Origin: Bradyrhizobium sp. KBS0727
Lineage (GTDB): Bacteria; Pseudomonadota; Alphaproteobacteria; Rhizobiales; Xanthobacteraceae
Length of the DNA: 64,000 nt
Direction: 5' to 3'
Assembly: GCF_005937885.2 (NCBI RefSeq)
Contig: NZ_CP042176.1
Span: 1,359,501-1,423,500, forward strand
Below are positions 1 through 9,429 of this stretch, in pieces. The notes below the pieces were generated by a model, which had not been told where the DNA came from, searched no databases, and was given only the letters and a program-made list of their open reading frames with translations. How positions within the stretch are numbered: the stretch's first letter is position 1; each line of letters begins with the position of its first letter. The position numbers and the translations under genes were made by a program.

Positions 1-1
1 C

Positions 2-310
2 GTGTTCCAGATCCATGGCGGCGCCGGTCTCGGTCTGACCTACGTCACCGGCGCGCTGATCAAGGTCGGCCAGCTGATGGCGAAGGCGGTGACCGGCGGC
101 CCGCGCTGGGCCTGGGCGCCCAATCTCATGTTGTGGGCGGCGCTGGTCGCGGGCTCGGTGCTCGGCGCGCTGGCCTATGCCTGGATCAATCTTGCTGCGA
201 TCTGGTTTGGCGCGGCCGCGGCGCTGGCCCTGAGCGGCATCGTTGCCGCGACCAACCGGCAACCACCCCGGATCAAGTCCGAGGGCATGCTTCGCTCGAA
301 AACGCATTGA
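2..310 (+). CDS. DUF1275 (YoaK-like) membrane protein, C-terminal part
   Basis: The reading frame is open from the window edge, so the gene begins upstream and only about 102 C-terminal residues are present. The visible part starts with a Gly/Thr-rich stretch (GLTYVTGALIKVGQ) typical of the last third of DUF1275 inner-membrane proteins. Two hydrophobic segments follow (about residues 40-60 and 63-83), then a basic tail. The family's transport role is unproven. The last codons overlap a short repeat-like sequence (GCTTCGCTCGAAAACGC) that also ends the repeat at 5806-5933, so the C-terminus may have been replaced by repeat DNA. Family assignment is from sequence resemblance only. Confidence 0.6.
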   Translation: MFQIHGGAGLGLTYVTGALIKVGQLMAKAVTGGPRWAWAPNLMLWAALVAGSVLGALAYAWINLAAIWFGAAAALALSGIVAATNRQPPRIKSEGMLRSKTH

Positions 311-341
311 CTTAGGTCCCGGCTTGCCCGATTTGACGGCC

Positions 342-1184
342 ATGACAAGTGGAACCAAATCCCCCGCGGCCTGCCTGATCGGGTGGCCGGCGGCGCATTC
401 GCGCTCGCCGCTGATCCATCATTACTGGTTGCGGACGCTTGGCATCGAAGGCGGCTACGTCATCGAGGCCGTACCGCCCGACGAGTTCGGGGATTTTGTT
501 CTGCGGCTTTCCGTTCGCGGCTTCGTCGGCGCCAACGTCACTATTCCGCACAAGGAGCGCGCCCTGGCGCTGTCGAAGCCGGACGACCGCGCCCGCGCGG
601 TCGGTGCGGCCAATACGCTGTGGTTTAGGGACGGCGAGCTGTGCTCGACCAATACCGACGTCGAAGGCTTCATCAACAATCTCGACGCCTGCGCGCCCGG
701 CTGGGACAAGGCGGAGGACGCACTCGTGCTGGGCGCCGGCGGTTCGTCGCGCGCGGTATTGTTCGGATTGATCGAGCGCGGCATCAAGCGCGTGCATCTG
801 GCCAACCGCACCCTGGCGCGCGCTCGCGCGCTTGCGGAACAGTTCGGGCCGAGGGTGGTGCCGGTCGCGTGGGATGGCGCAGGCGGTCTGCTGCCGCGCG
901 CCGGCCTGCTGGTGAATACGACCTCGCTCGGCATGCACGGCCAGCCTCCGCTCGAACTCGATGTGGATTTGCTGCCGTCCGATGCCGCGGTCGCGGATCT
1001 CGTTTACGTGCCGCTGCAAACGCCCTTGCTTGCCACCGCCCAAGGCCGCGGACTGAAGACCGCCGACGGGCTCGGCATGTTGCTGCACCAGGCGGTGCGG
1101 GGTTTTGAATTGTGGTTCGGCCGGCGCCCCGCGGTGACGCCGGAATTGCGTGCGCTGGTCGAGGCCGATCTCACGAAGACATGA
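342..1184 (+). CDS. aroE: Shikimate 5-dehydrogenase
   Basis: This 280-residue enzyme reduces 3-dehydroshikimate to shikimate with NADPH in the cytoplasmic shikimate pathway. The substrate-binding SRSPLIH motif lies at residues 20-26. The catalytic pair is visible as Lys71 in NVTIPHKE and Asp106 in STNTDVEG. A dinucleotide-binding GAGGSSRA loop sits at 131-138, followed by NRT and NTTSLGM motifs. A longer frame opens at 243, but ATG 342 gives the usual family length and N-terminus, so it was chosen. The longer frame would overlap the preceding gene. In many Rhizobiales aroE lies near coaE and dnaQ; neither is seen here, and the next genes are unrelated secreted proteins. Confidence 0.95.
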   Translation: MTSGTKSPAACLIGWPAAHSRSPLIHHYWLRTLGIEGGYVIEAVPPDEFGDFVLRLSVRGFVGANVTIPHKERALALSKPDDRARAVGAANTLWFRDGELCSTNTDVEGFINNLDACAPGWDKAEDALVLGAGGSSRAVLFGLIERGIKRVHLANRTLARARALAEQFGPRVVPVAWDGAGGLLPRAGLLVNTTSLGMHGQPPLELDVDLLPSDAAVADLVYVPLQTPLLATAQGRGLKTADGLGMLLHQAVRGFELWFGRRPAVTPELRALVEADLTKT

Positions 1185-1276
1185 TCGGCTGATCGCGGAT
1201 TTTTGAGCCGGAATATTCACGAAAAACCGGGGTCAATAGTTAGGTCAGCACAGCGCTGTCCCCCGGAGATTCTCGT

Positions 1277-1903
1277 ATGCCCGCCTTTAGCTATCAACTC
1301 GTTCGCCCGCTTTTCGCCGTCGTGATGGTCGCGGCTTCCACGATTTATGCGATCGCCCAGCAGCCGCCGTCGCCGTCACGGGTTCGCGGCACCATCGAGG
1401 CCGTCGATGGCGAGGTGCTTGCGGTCAAGTCGCGCGCCGGCGAGGACGTCAAGCTGCACATGACCGGCGACATCAAGATCGTCGGCATCACCAAGATCGC
1501 GCTGTCCGACATCAAGGTCGGCTCCTTCATCGGTACCACCACGGTTCCCGGGCCGGACGGCAGCAACAATGCGGTCGAGGTCCATGTGTTTCCGGAAAAC
1601 ATGCGCGGCACCGGCGAGGGCTCGCGGCCCTACGATCTCAAGCCCAACAGCACCATGACCAATGCGACGGTGGAACAGTCCGTGGTCGGCAATGACGGCC
1701 ACACCCTCAACATCAAGTACAAGGACGGCGAGAAGAAAGTCGTGGTTCCCGCGGAAACGCCTGTCGTCACCTACGTCCCCGCCGACAAGTCGGACCTCAA
1801 GCCCGGCGCCAAGGTGATCGCCTTCATGAAGAAGCTGCCGGACGGCTCGTTCGAGACCAACCGCGTCAGCGTCGGCCGCGACGGCCTGACGCCCCCGATG
1901 TGA
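1277..1903 (+). CDS. Secreted hypothetical protein, DUF5666-like repeat family (copy 1)
   Basis: A 208-residue protein with an N-terminal signal peptide (hydrophobic residues about 10-27, cleavage likely after AIA). The mature part opens with RGTIEAVDGEVLAVKSRAGED, resembling the small beta-barrel repeats of DUF5666-type periplasmic proteins. A PNSTMTNATV segment and a second beta-rich half follow. It is closely related to the next gene and was probably made by tandem duplication. No enzymatic motif or metal-binding cysteine is present. Its role is unknown; an envelope location is inferred from the signal peptide. The start is supported by its position directly before the signal sequence. Confidence 0.75.
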   Translation: MPAFSYQLVRPLFAVVMVAASTIYAIAQQPPSPSRVRGTIEAVDGEVLAVKSRAGEDVKLHMTGDIKIVGITKIALSDIKVGSFIGTTTVPGPDGSNNAVEVHVFPENMRGTGEGSRPYDLKPNSTMTNATVEQSVVGNDGHTLNIKYKDGEKKVVVPAETPVVTYVPADKSDLKPGAKVIAFMKKLPDGSFETNRVSVGRDGLTPPM

Positions 1904-1972
1904 CGATGGAATAGGCCCTTCCATCCGGGGTTTGCGAAGGATCGGCCGCACAGACGGCCCAGGGAGGACATC

Positions 1973-2587
1973 ATGCCGAAACTCGTCTCGTTGATCGCTT
2001 CGCTTGCCATTGTTTCCGCTGTCGCCACGGCGGCATCGGCGCAAACGCCGCCAACCGTGCGCATTCGCGGCACCATCGAGGCCGTCGATGGATCCATGCT
2101 GTCGATCAAGTCCCGCGAGGGCACCGACATGAAAGTGCGGATGACGGACAATGTGGCGGTGTTCGGCGTTGCCAAGACCGACCTGTCGGAAATCAAGGAA
2201 GGTTCCTACATCGGCGTCACCGCAGTTCCGGAACCGGACGGCGTTCAGAAGGCGGTCGCGGTGCATATTTTTCCCGAGAACCAGCGCGGCGCCGCCGAAG
2301 GCTTTCGGCCTTGGGATCAGCGCCCGAACTCGACCATGACCAATGCCACCGTCGCCCAGACCGTGAAGGGCACCGACGGCCAGAACATCCTGGTCAAGTA
2401 CAAGGACGGCGAAAAGAAAGTCCTGGTGCCGCCGGGTACGCCGATCGTCACCTTCGTCGCCGGCGACAAGTCCGAACTGAAGCCCGGCGCCAAGATCATC
2501 ATCTTCGGTGCGGTCAAGAAGGACGACGGCACGCTCGAAGCCAACCGCGTCAATGTCGGCCGCGACGGCATTACACCGCCGATGTGA
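1973..2587 (+). CDS. Secreted hypothetical protein, DUF5666-like repeat family (copy 2)
   Basis: A 204-residue paralogue of the preceding gene, 69 bases downstream on the same strand. It has a signal peptide (residues about 1-23, ending ASA) and the same RGTIEAVDGSMLSIKSREG opening, PNSTMTNATV segment and VGRDGITPPM C-terminus. A strong GGGAGGA ribosome-binding site precedes the ATG. The two proteins appear alignable over nearly their whole length, so this is a gene duplication rather than a shared domain. They probably form a bicistronic unit. The function is unknown; a beta-rich periplasmic fold is an inference. Confidence 0.75.
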   Translation: MPKLVSLIASLAIVSAVATAASAQTPPTVRIRGTIEAVDGSMLSIKSREGTDMKVRMTDNVAVFGVAKTDLSEIKEGSYIGVTAVPEPDGVQKAVAVHIFPENQRGAAEGFRPWDQRPNSTMTNATVAQTVKGTDGQNILVKYKDGEKKVLVPPGTPIVTFVAGDKSELKPGAKIIIFGAVKKDDGTLEANRVNVGRDGITPPM

Positions 2588-2595
2588 GGCGACGC

Positions 2596-2715
2596 GTCAT
2601 TCGGGGCGATGCGTAGCATCGATCCTTAGATGCGCAATTGCGCACCGGGGAATCTCGAGATTCTCAGGTGCGCAATTGCGCACCATAGTTCGCGTTGCGC
2701 GCGCCCCGGAATGAC
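2596..2715. repeat. Intergenic palindromic repeat (family A, long variant)
   Basis: The ends are GTCATTCGGGGC and GCCCCGGAATGAC, which are near-complementary. Inside are two exact copies of the 14-base palindrome TGCGCAATTGCGCA (2631-2644 and 2669-2682) flanking AATCTCGAGATT. Related elements are at 21704-21782, 42151-42222 and 58271-58344. It lies between convergent genes, so it could fold as a transcript-end hairpin in both directions. Confidence 0.8.
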
Positions 2716-2720
2716 ATTCG

Positions 2721-3857
2721 TCAGATCGCAAGCACGTGATCGTCGATTTCGGCGATGGTGTTGACGCCGCACAGGCCCATCGTGGTGATCAGTTCCTTGG
2801 CGAGGATGTCGAGCGCCTTGGTGACGCCGGCCTGTCCGCCGGCGCCGAGCCCGTAGGCATAGGCGCGGCCGATCATGCAGGACTTGGCGCCGAGCGCCAG
2901 CGCACGCATCACGTCCTGGCCGGAGCGGATGCCGCCGTCGAACATGATTTCCACCTGCGAGCCGACCTCATCGACGATCTCAGGCAGCACCTCGATCGAC
3001 GACGGCGCGCCGTCGAGCTGACGGCCGCCGTGGTTGGAGACGACGATCGCCTGCGCACCGGTCTTGGCGGCGATCTCGGCATCCTCGACGTCGAGAATGC
3101 CCTTGAGGATCAGCTTGCCCGGCCAGATGCTGCGGATCCAATCGATGTCCTTCCAGTTCAGCGAGGTGTCGAACTGCGACGCCGTCCACTCCGACAGCTT
3201 GGTCAGGTCCTCGGTGCCTTTGACGTGACCGACGATGTTTCCGAAGCTGCGGCGCTTGCCGCGCAGCACGCCGGCGACCCATGACGGCTTGCTCGCGAAG
3301 TCCAGTAGTTTCGACAGCGACCATTCGGGCGGCACCGTCATGCCGTTCTTGATGTCCTGATGGCGCTGCCCGATCACCTGCAGGTCGACGGTGAGCACCA
3401 GCGCCGAGCACTTGGCGGCGATCGCACGCTCGATCAGCGACTTGATGAAGCCGCGGTCCTTCATCACGTAGAGCTGGAACCAGAACGGCTTGTCGACGGC
3501 AGCCGCGATGTCCTCGATCGAGCAGATCGACATCGTGCTCTGGGTGAAGGGAATGCCGGCGGCCTGCGCCGCGCGGCAGGCATAAATCTCGCCGTCGCCA
3601 TGCTGCATACCGAGCAGGCCGACCGGCGCCAGGATCAGCGGCATCGCGGCGGGTTCGCCGAGAATCGTGGTCGAGAGATCGCGTTTCGACACGTCGACCA
3701 GGATGCGCTGGCGGAACTTGATCTGCTGCAGGTCGTCGTGGTTGGCGCGCAGCGTGTCCTCGGTATAGGAGCCGCGGTCCGCATAGTCGAAAAACGCTTT
3801 CGGGACGCGCCGCTGGTGCAACTGGCGCAGATCCTCAATGCAGGTAATGTGCTTCAT
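2721..3857 (-). CDS. lldD: FMN-dependent L-lactate dehydrogenase / alpha-hydroxyacid dehydrogenase
   Basis: A 378-residue (S)-2-hydroxyacid dehydrogenase of the LldD type, which oxidises L-lactate to pyruvate with FMN and usually passes electrons to the respiratory chain. The TIM-barrel family signature is clear: FFDYADRGS near residue 22, the catalytic SNHGGRQLD with His276, and a C-terminal DGGIRSGQDV FMN-phosphate motif. The start at 3857 was chosen over 3899 because MKHITCIEDL is the standard N-terminus and AAGAAGGG lies upstream. A second family member is encoded at 28955-30172. The exact hydroxyacid substrate cannot be fixed from sequence. Confidence 0.88.
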   Translation of the reverse strand: MKHITCIEDLRQLHQRRVPKAFFDYADRGSYTEDTLRANHDDLQQIKFRQRILVDVSKRDLSTTILGEPAAMPLILAPVGLLGMQHGDGEIYACRAAQAAGIPFTQSTMSICSIEDIAAAVDKPFWFQLYVMKDRGFIKSLIERAIAAKCSALVLTVDLQVIGQRHQDIKNGMTVPPEWSLSKLLDFASKPSWVAGVLRGKRRSFGNIVGHVKGTEDLTKLSEWTASQFDTSLNWKDIDWIRSIWPGKLILKGILDVEDAEIAAKTGAQAIVVSNHGGRQLDGAPSSIEVLPEIVDEVGSQVEIMFDGGIRSGQDVMRALALGAKSCMIGRAYAYGLGAGGQAGVTKALDILAKELITTMGLCGVNTIAEIDDHVLAI

Positions 3858-3903
3858 GGACGTTCCGGCCCTTCTTGAATTTCTTGGCTGTGTTGTCATC
3901 TAG

Positions 3904-4137
<234 letters not shown>

Positions 4138-4363
4138 GATCCCGCAGCGGCACCGCCGAATCGGAAAATGGTGCACTACGACAATGGCTTAGCTATTGCC
4201 TTTGGCTGCCGTTGGCCGTAATGATTCATCATATTTTTTGAAGTCCTTTTAGCCCCTGAGGGATTATAACCCCTGCACGCTACGATGGGCGTTCGGGGAT
4301 TCCTGCCGGGAATGGCTAGTTTAGCCCCCGGTCGGGAAATCTTGGGGAATGCTGGGGGGTCAT

Positions 4364-5710
4364 ATGAGCCGCAAATATTTCGGTACCGACGGGATTCGGG
4401 GCCGCGCCAATGGTTTGATCACGCCGGAACTCGCGCTCAAGGTGGGGCAGGCGGCCGGGCTGGTGTTTCAGCGCGGCGACCATCGCCATCGCGTCGTCAT
4501 CGGCAAGGACACGCGGCTCTCCGGCTACATGATCGAATACGCCATGGTGGCCGGCTTTACCTCGGTCGGCATGGACGTGCTGCTGCTCGGGCCGATCCCG
4601 ACACCGGCGGTGGCGATGCTGACCAAGTCGATGCGCGCCGATCTCGGCGTGATGATTTCGGCGTCCCACAACCTGTTCGAGGACAACGGCATCAAGCTGT
4701 TCGGCCCACAGGGCTTCAAATTGTCCGACGACGTCGAGAAGCAGATCGAGCAGTTGCTGGACGAACCGATCGACCGCCATCTGGCGCAGAGCGCCAGCCT
4801 CGGTCGCGCCCGCCGCATCGACGGCGTCCACGACCGCTACATCGAATTCGCCAAGCGCACGCTGCCGCGCGAACTCTCGCTCGACGGCCTGCGCGTCGTG
4901 ATCGATTGCGCCCACGGCGCTGCCTACAAGGTGGTGCCGGAAGCGCTATGGGAGCTGGGTGCCGACGTCGTCGCGATCGGCGTCGATCCGGACGGATTCA
5001 ACATCAACAAGGAATGCGGCTCGACGTCGCCGGAGGCGCTGAGCAAGAAGGTGCGCGAGATGCGCGCCGATATCGGCATCGCGCTCGACGGCGACGCCGA
5101 TCGCGTCATCCTGGTCGATGAGCGCGGCCATGTGGTCGACGGCGACCAGCTTCTGGCCGTGATCGCGCAGAGCTGGAAGGAAGACGGCCGGCTCGCCAGG
5201 CCCGGCATCGTCGCCACCGTGATGTCCAATCTCGGGCTCGAACGCTTCCTCGAGGGCCATGGTATCGGCATGGTGCGCACGCCGGTCGGCGACCGCTACG
5301 TGCTCGAGCAGATGCTGAAGCAGGGCTACAATCTCGGCGGCGAACCGTCGGGCCACATCATCCTGTCCGACTATGCCACCACCGGCGATGGTTTCGTCGC
5401 CGCGCTGCAGGTGCTGGCCGTGGTGCAAAAGCTTCGCCGCCCGGTGTCGGAAGTCTGCCACCGCTTCGATCCGCTGCCGCAGATCCTCAAGAATGTGCGC
5501 TACCGCAGCGGCAAGCCGCTCGACCATGCCGGCGTGCAATCGGCGATCGTCGACGGCGAAAAGCGCCTCAACGGCCACGGCCGCCTGCTGGTCCGCTCCT
5601 CCGGCACCGAGCCGGTGATCCGGGTGATGGGCGAGGGCGACGACCGCATCCTGGTCGAGGACGTCGTCAACCAGATATGCGACGCACTCGGTCACGCCGC
5701 GGCAGCCTAA
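4364..5710 (+). CDS. glmM: Phosphoglucosamine mutase
   Basis: A 448-residue enzyme that interconverts glucosamine-6-phosphate and glucosamine-1-phosphate on the route to UDP-GlcNAc for peptidoglycan and lipopolysaccharide. The phosphorylated serine lies in MISASHNLF (Ser about 99-101). The magnesium-binding DGDADR loop is at 242-247, a GEPSGH sugar-binding loop follows, and the C-terminal RSSGTEP phosphate-binding loop is present. ATG 4364 gives the universal [13 protein letters not shown] start and has GGGGGG upstream; the frame extends 15 bases further without support. The folP and ftsH genes that often precede glmM are not upstream here. Confidence 0.96.
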   Translation: MSRKYFGTDGIRGRANGLITPELALKVGQAAGLVFQRGDHRHRVVIGKDTRLSGYMIEYAMVAGFTSVGMDVLLLGPIPTPAVAMLTKSMRADLGVMISASHNLFEDNGIKLFGPQGFKLSDDVEKQIEQLLDEPIDRHLAQSASLGRARRIDGVHDRYIEFAKRTLPRELSLDGLRVVIDCAHGAAYKVVPEALWELGADVVAIGVDPDGFNINKECGSTSPEALSKKVREMRADIGIALDGDADRVILVDERGHVVDGDQLLAVIAQSWKEDGRLARPGIVATVMSNLGLERFLEGHGIGMVRTPVGDRYVLEQMLKQGYNLGGEPSGHIILSDYATTGDGFVAALQVLAVVQKLRRPVSEVCHRFDPLPQILKNVRYRSGKPLDHAGVQSAIVDGEKRLNGHGRLLVRSSGTEPVIRVMGEGDDRILVEDVVNQICDALGHAAAA

Positions 5711-5805
5711 GGCGCGCAATATCTGGATATCCGGCGTGTCCTGACGCATCGCAGCCATCGGCGATTGCTGCTGGTCGGGCTGGCGCGCCCGTCGTAGAAA
5801 ACGCG

Positions 5806-5933
5806 CATTGCGATCTGCGAATTAGAGCCTTATCGGTTCTGATTGAATCAGAACCGGGCTCTACTCTTTTGTTTTGACGCGTTTTCTTTACGCGAACCGG
5901 TATCCACTTCGCTCGAAAACGCTATAGCTGAGG
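5806..5933. repeat. Dispersed repeat with 23-base palindrome
   Basis: The core is CGGTTCTGATT-G-AATCAGAACCG (5834-5856), flanked by complementary GAGCC and GGCTC. It is followed by a TTTGACGCGTTTTCTTTACG stretch and a CGAACCGGTATCCACTTCGC segment. Parts recur at 13892-13950 and around 290-307. I recall this combination as a frequent intergenic element in Bradyrhizobium genomes. It sits between glmM and the MFS gene. Confidence 0.7.
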
Positions 5934-5942
5934 GAAGCGCGC

Positions 5943-7202
5943 TTGAACAAGCCCGTCACCGTCTCCGAGGAAGCGCTGGCAGCTCCCGTGCTCGTGCCGG
6001 ATGTTGCGCCGGGTTTGGCGGCCAAGGCGGCCGCGGCGGGACCGGCCTATATCGTGCTGGCCGGAATCAGCTTCTCGCATTTCCTCAACGACACGATGCA
6101 GTCGCTGATTGCCTCGGTCTATCCGATCCTGAAGCACGCCTACGCGCTGGACTACGGGCAGATCGGCATGATCACGCTGGCGTTCCAGTTTACGGCGTCG
6201 CTGCTGCAGCCGCTGGTCGGGCATTTCACCGACAAGAAGGCGCAGCCGTTTTCGCTATCGATCGGCATGGGCTTCACCTTCGTCGGCTTGCTGCTGCTCA
6301 GCATCGCCGGCACTTACGGCATCATCCTGATCGCTGCCTCGCTGGTCGGATTGGGCTCGGCGGTGTTTCATCCGGAATCGGCGCGGATCGCGCGCCTCGC
6401 CTCGGGCGGGCGCTACGGTTTCGCGCAGTCGATATTTCAGCTCGGCGGCAGCTTCGGAACCTCAATGGGCCCGGTGCTGGCGGCGCTGATCGTGGTGCCG
6501 TTCGGCCAGCCCAGCATCGCCTGGTTTTCCTCGATCGCATTTCTGGCGATCGTGATCCTGTGGCGGATCGGGGTCTGGTACAAGCCGCAGATCGCCACCA
6601 AAAAATCCGCCGTGGTCGAACGCCATCCGGATGCCCCGGACTCCCGCCGCGTCAGGATCGCGCTGGTGGTGCTGGTCGCGCTGCTGTTTTCCAAGCAGCT
6701 CTACGTCTCCAGCCTGTCGAGCTATTACATCTTCTATCTGATCGACAAGTTCGGAATCTCGACCCAGGCTGCCCAGCTCTACCTGTTCATCTTCCTTGCC
6801 GCCAACGCGGCCGGTGCTTTCTTCGGCGGCCCGCTCGGCGATCGCTATGGCCGCAAATACATCATCTGGTTCTCGATCCTCGGCGCGCTGCCGTTCACGC
6901 TGGCGCTGCCCTATGCCGGCCTGTTCGGTTCGGCCGTGCTGAGCGTGATCATCGGCCTGATCCTGTCGTCGGCGACGTCGTCGATCATCGTATTCGCGCA
7001 GGAACTGATGCCGCACCGCTTCGGGATGATTTCGGGCGTGTTCTTCGGCGTCGCCTTCGGGATCGGCGGACTAGGTGCTGCGGTGCTCGGCAAGCTCGCC
7101 GATCACACCGGCATCGCGTTCGTGTATCACGTCTGCGCCATCCTGCCGGCGCTCGGGCTGCTCGCGGTGTTCCTGCCGAAGATGCCGCGCTACGCGCGCT
7201 GA
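5943..7202 (+). CDS. MFS transporter, fosmidomycin-resistance (Fsr) type
   Basis: A 419-residue inner-membrane protein with about twelve hydrophobic segments, read from a TTG start with GAGGGAAG upstream. The sequence SFSHFLNDTMQSLIASVYPILK near residue 42 and GLGSAVFHPESARIAR near residue 137 are characteristic of Fsr-like drug/proton antiporters. A charged cytoplasmic loop lies in the middle (about residues 215-240). By family it exports a small molecule using the proton gradient; the natural substrate is not known. It stands alone, with a repeat upstream and a long gap downstream. Confidence 0.85.
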   Translation: MNKPVTVSEEALAAPVLVPDVAPGLAAKAAAAGPAYIVLAGISFSHFLNDTMQSLIASVYPILKHAYALDYGQIGMITLAFQFTASLLQPLVGHFTDKKAQPFSLSIGMGFTFVGLLLLSIAGTYGIILIAASLVGLGSAVFHPESARIARLASGGRYGFAQSIFQLGGSFGTSMGPVLAALIVVPFGQPSIAWFSSIAFLAIVILWRIGVWYKPQIATKKSAVVERHPDAPDSRRVRIALVVLVALLFSKQLYVSSLSSYYIFYLIDKFGISTQAAQLYLFIFLAANAAGAFFGGPLGDRYGRKYIIWFSILGALPFTLALPYAGLFGSAVLSVIIGLILSSATSSIIVFAQELMPHRFGMISGVFFGVAFGIGGLGAAVLGKLADHTGIAFVYHVCAILPALGLLAVFLPKMPRYAR

Positions 7203-7491
7203 CGCGCTCAAGCGTGGCGGGTGGCGGCTCGCGTTAACAAATCCTGACCAGCCCGGCCGCGCCGCGTTGTCCGTCAATACATCGTTAGGATGTGTGACGG
7301 CTTCCCCACTTTCCGTGCTGCAATTGCATCGGTTTTCCGCTGCAAACAAAGGGCTTTCAGAAATCGTCAGAGATTATCAACCTTAAAAATTAGGGTTAAG
7401 CGCCGCTTAAGCATTTGATGGCATCGTCCGACCGTGAGTTTTTGAAGTGAGGCCTCCGTAGTCAGCCCTCACCGGACAAAGGACGAAGCCA

Positions 7492-8313
7492 ATGCGTAGC
7501 GTTAAGTTGATCATCGCCGCCGGAGCGGCCACGTTATTGTCCCAGGCTGCGTTTGCAGCAGACATGGCGATTGCGCCGCCCCCGCAGATGTATGCACCGC
7601 CCCCCGTGGTCGAGGATTTCGGCGGCTGGTACCTGCGCGGCGACATCGGCTTCAGCAATCAAAAGGTCCGCGCTGTTACCCCGAGCTTTGTCGATCCAGG
7701 GATCACCGTAGCTTCGACGCAGGGCCTTGGCTTCGACAGCGCCGGAATCTTCGGTCTCGGCGCCGGTTACCGGGTGAATAATTGGTTCCGCGCTGATGTG
7801 ACCGGCGAATATCGCGGCAGTGCCAACATGCATGGTCTCGACATCGTCGCCTTCAACGGTGTTGCGGGCTTTACCGACGAATATCGGGCCAGCAAATCCG
7901 AATGGCTGGTCCTTGCCAACGCGTATGTCGACCTCGGTACCTGGTGGTGCGTGACCCCGTTCATTGGCGCTGGCGTCGGCGCGTCGCGGAATACGATTTC
8001 GAACTTCCTCGACGTCAACACACCGAACGCAGGCGTCGCCTTTGCGCCGACCGCTTCGAAATGGGATCTCGCCTGGGCGGTACATGCTGGCCTGGCCTAC
8101 AAGGTCACCCCGAACCTCACGCTCGAACTCGCCTACCGTTACGTGGATCTCGGAAGCGGCGTTACCGGCGCGCTCACTGACTTCACCGGTTTTACACGCG
8201 GCCGGACCATGCAGTTCAAGGATATTACGTCAAACGACCTGAAGTTCGGCGTGCGCTGGAATTTCGACAATCCGCAGCCGGTCTATCAACCGCCGCTGAT
8301 TCGCAAAGGTTAA
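7492..8313 (+). CDS. Outer-membrane beta-barrel protein (Omp25/31-like)
   Basis: A 273-residue precursor with a signal peptide cut after FAA near residue 23 and a proline-rich linker (APPPQMYAPPP). The rest is an 8-strand-type barrel ending in an aromatic strand (FGVRWNFD). The WYLRGDIGFS and LELAYRYVDLG motifs match alphaproteobacterial Omp25/31 or Omp_b-brl proteins. Likely roles are outer-membrane stability or passive diffusion. The AAGGACG ribosome-binding site is close to the ATG. A strong hairpin terminator follows at 8341-8374, so it appears to be monocistronic. Confidence 0.85.
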   Translation: MRSVKLIIAAGAATLLSQAAFAADMAIAPPPQMYAPPPVVEDFGGWYLRGDIGFSNQKVRAVTPSFVDPGITVASTQGLGFDSAGIFGLGAGYRVNNWFRADVTGEYRGSANMHGLDIVAFNGVAGFTDEYRASKSEWLVLANAYVDLGTWWCVTPFIGAGVGASRNTISNFLDVNTPNAGVAFAPTASKWDLAWAVHAGLAYKVTPNLTLELAYRYVDLGSGVTGALTDFTGFTRGRTMQFKDITSNDLKFGVRWNFDNPQPVYQPPLIRKG

Positions 8314-8340
8314 TTCGGCCTTTCATCGGTTAACGATTGC

Positions 8341-8374
8341 AAACGGCGCGGGATCTTTCCGCGCCGTTTTGCTT
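8341..8374 (+). terminator. Rho-independent terminator after the outer-membrane protein gene
   Basis: A perfect 11-bp stem, AAACGGCGCGG (8341-8351) with CCGCGCCGTTT (8359-8369), and a 7-base loop. It is followed by a T-rich tract (TTGCTTTT). It begins 28 bases after the stop codon of the upstream gene. Confidence 0.9.
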
Positions 8375-8526
8375 TTGGCGGCGCGCGGAAGCATTGCGTC
8401 GGTCGCGCGAAAATATCCGCCGCTTTTCCGGCAAGATTGCGCCAATCGGGTGCTCACGAGAACGATTGGTTAAGGTTAACAGGCGATGATCATCGCCGAG
8501 TTCAGAGTGTGCGATGGAGCGTTGTG

Positions 8527-9351
8527 ATGCGTTTGATTTTGCTGGCAGCGATGATGTGCGGCGTTGCGGCGGGTGCGCAGGCCGCCGATCTTCCCGATCT
8601 GCCGATTCTCCGCGGCGCCGTCACCGACGGACTCTCCACCAGCAATGTGAACTGGCAGGGCTTCTATGTCGGCGGCCAGGCGGGTTATGGATCGTCGGAC
8701 GAGAATTTCACCGGCTCGAACGCGAACATGCTCGCGGCCTTGCTTGACCACAACGTCATCCAGCAGATGCAGGTTTCGAATTGGAACCTCGGCCTCGGAA
8801 AGCAATCGTCGCGCTCGTCGGGCTATGGCGGATTCGTAGGTTACAACTGGCAATGGACCGACGTCGTCATTGGTCTTGAAGGAAGCTATCTGCACGGCAC
8901 GTTCGGGGGCACGGCTCACGCGTCGAGGGAGCTCGTGAGCGGCACCGCATTGACCGACGGTCTGTTCCACGACGTTGCGGTCGATTCATCGGCGTCGATT
9001 TCGGTTTCGGACATGGCGACGCTCCGGGCGCGCGCGGCCTATGTGTGGGGCTGCTTCCTGCCTTATGCGTTCGGCGGAATTGCGCTCGGCAATGCCGACA
9101 TATCGCGCAGCGTCGTGGTCCGTGACGCCGTCAGCAACACGATCGCCGGGCCGTTCGTTCCGCTGGCAACATTGACCGCGACGAATGTCCAGCACAACCA
9201 CCTCGTCTACGGCTACTCGGCAGGCCTTGGCGTCGACGTCAATCTGGTCGGCGGCCTCTTCATGCGTGCGGAATGGGAATATGTCCGGTTCACATCGTCG
9301 GTAGACACCAGCATCAATACCGTTCGCGCGGGCCTCGGCTACAAGTTCTAA
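8527..9351 (+). CDS. Outer-membrane beta-barrel protein
   Basis: A 274-residue precursor. ATG 8527 gives a typical signal peptide (MRLILLAAMMCGVAAGAQA); the frame upstream to 8437 has no such character. The mature protein starts ADLPDLPILRG. It contains the NWQGFYVGGQAGYG entry strand and an SSGYGGFVGYNWQW motif of porin-family Omp_b-brl proteins, and ends in the barrel-sealing GLGYKF. It is distinct from the preceding barrel protein and separated from it by a terminator, so it has its own promoter in 8375-8526. The function is probably structural or receptor-like; no specific ligand is evident. Confidence 0.82.
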   Translation: MRLILLAAMMCGVAAGAQAADLPDLPILRGAVTDGLSTSNVNWQGFYVGGQAGYGSSDENFTGSNANMLAALLDHNVIQQMQVSNWNLGLGKQSSRSSGYGGFVGYNWQWTDVVIGLEGSYLHGTFGGTAHASRELVSGTALTDGLFHDVAVDSSASISVSDMATLRARAAYVWGCFLPYAFGGIALGNADISRSVVVRDAVSNTIAGPFVPLATLTATNVQHNHLVYGYSAGLGVDVNLVGGLFMRAEWEYVRFTSSVDTSINTVRAGLGYKF

Positions 9352-9429
9352 TCCGGCCGCCGCCGTCGGCTCGCTGTTGACAGACCTGTTCCCGCCTGCT
9401 GCTCTGCCGTCTCCCAAGAGACGGCCAGC

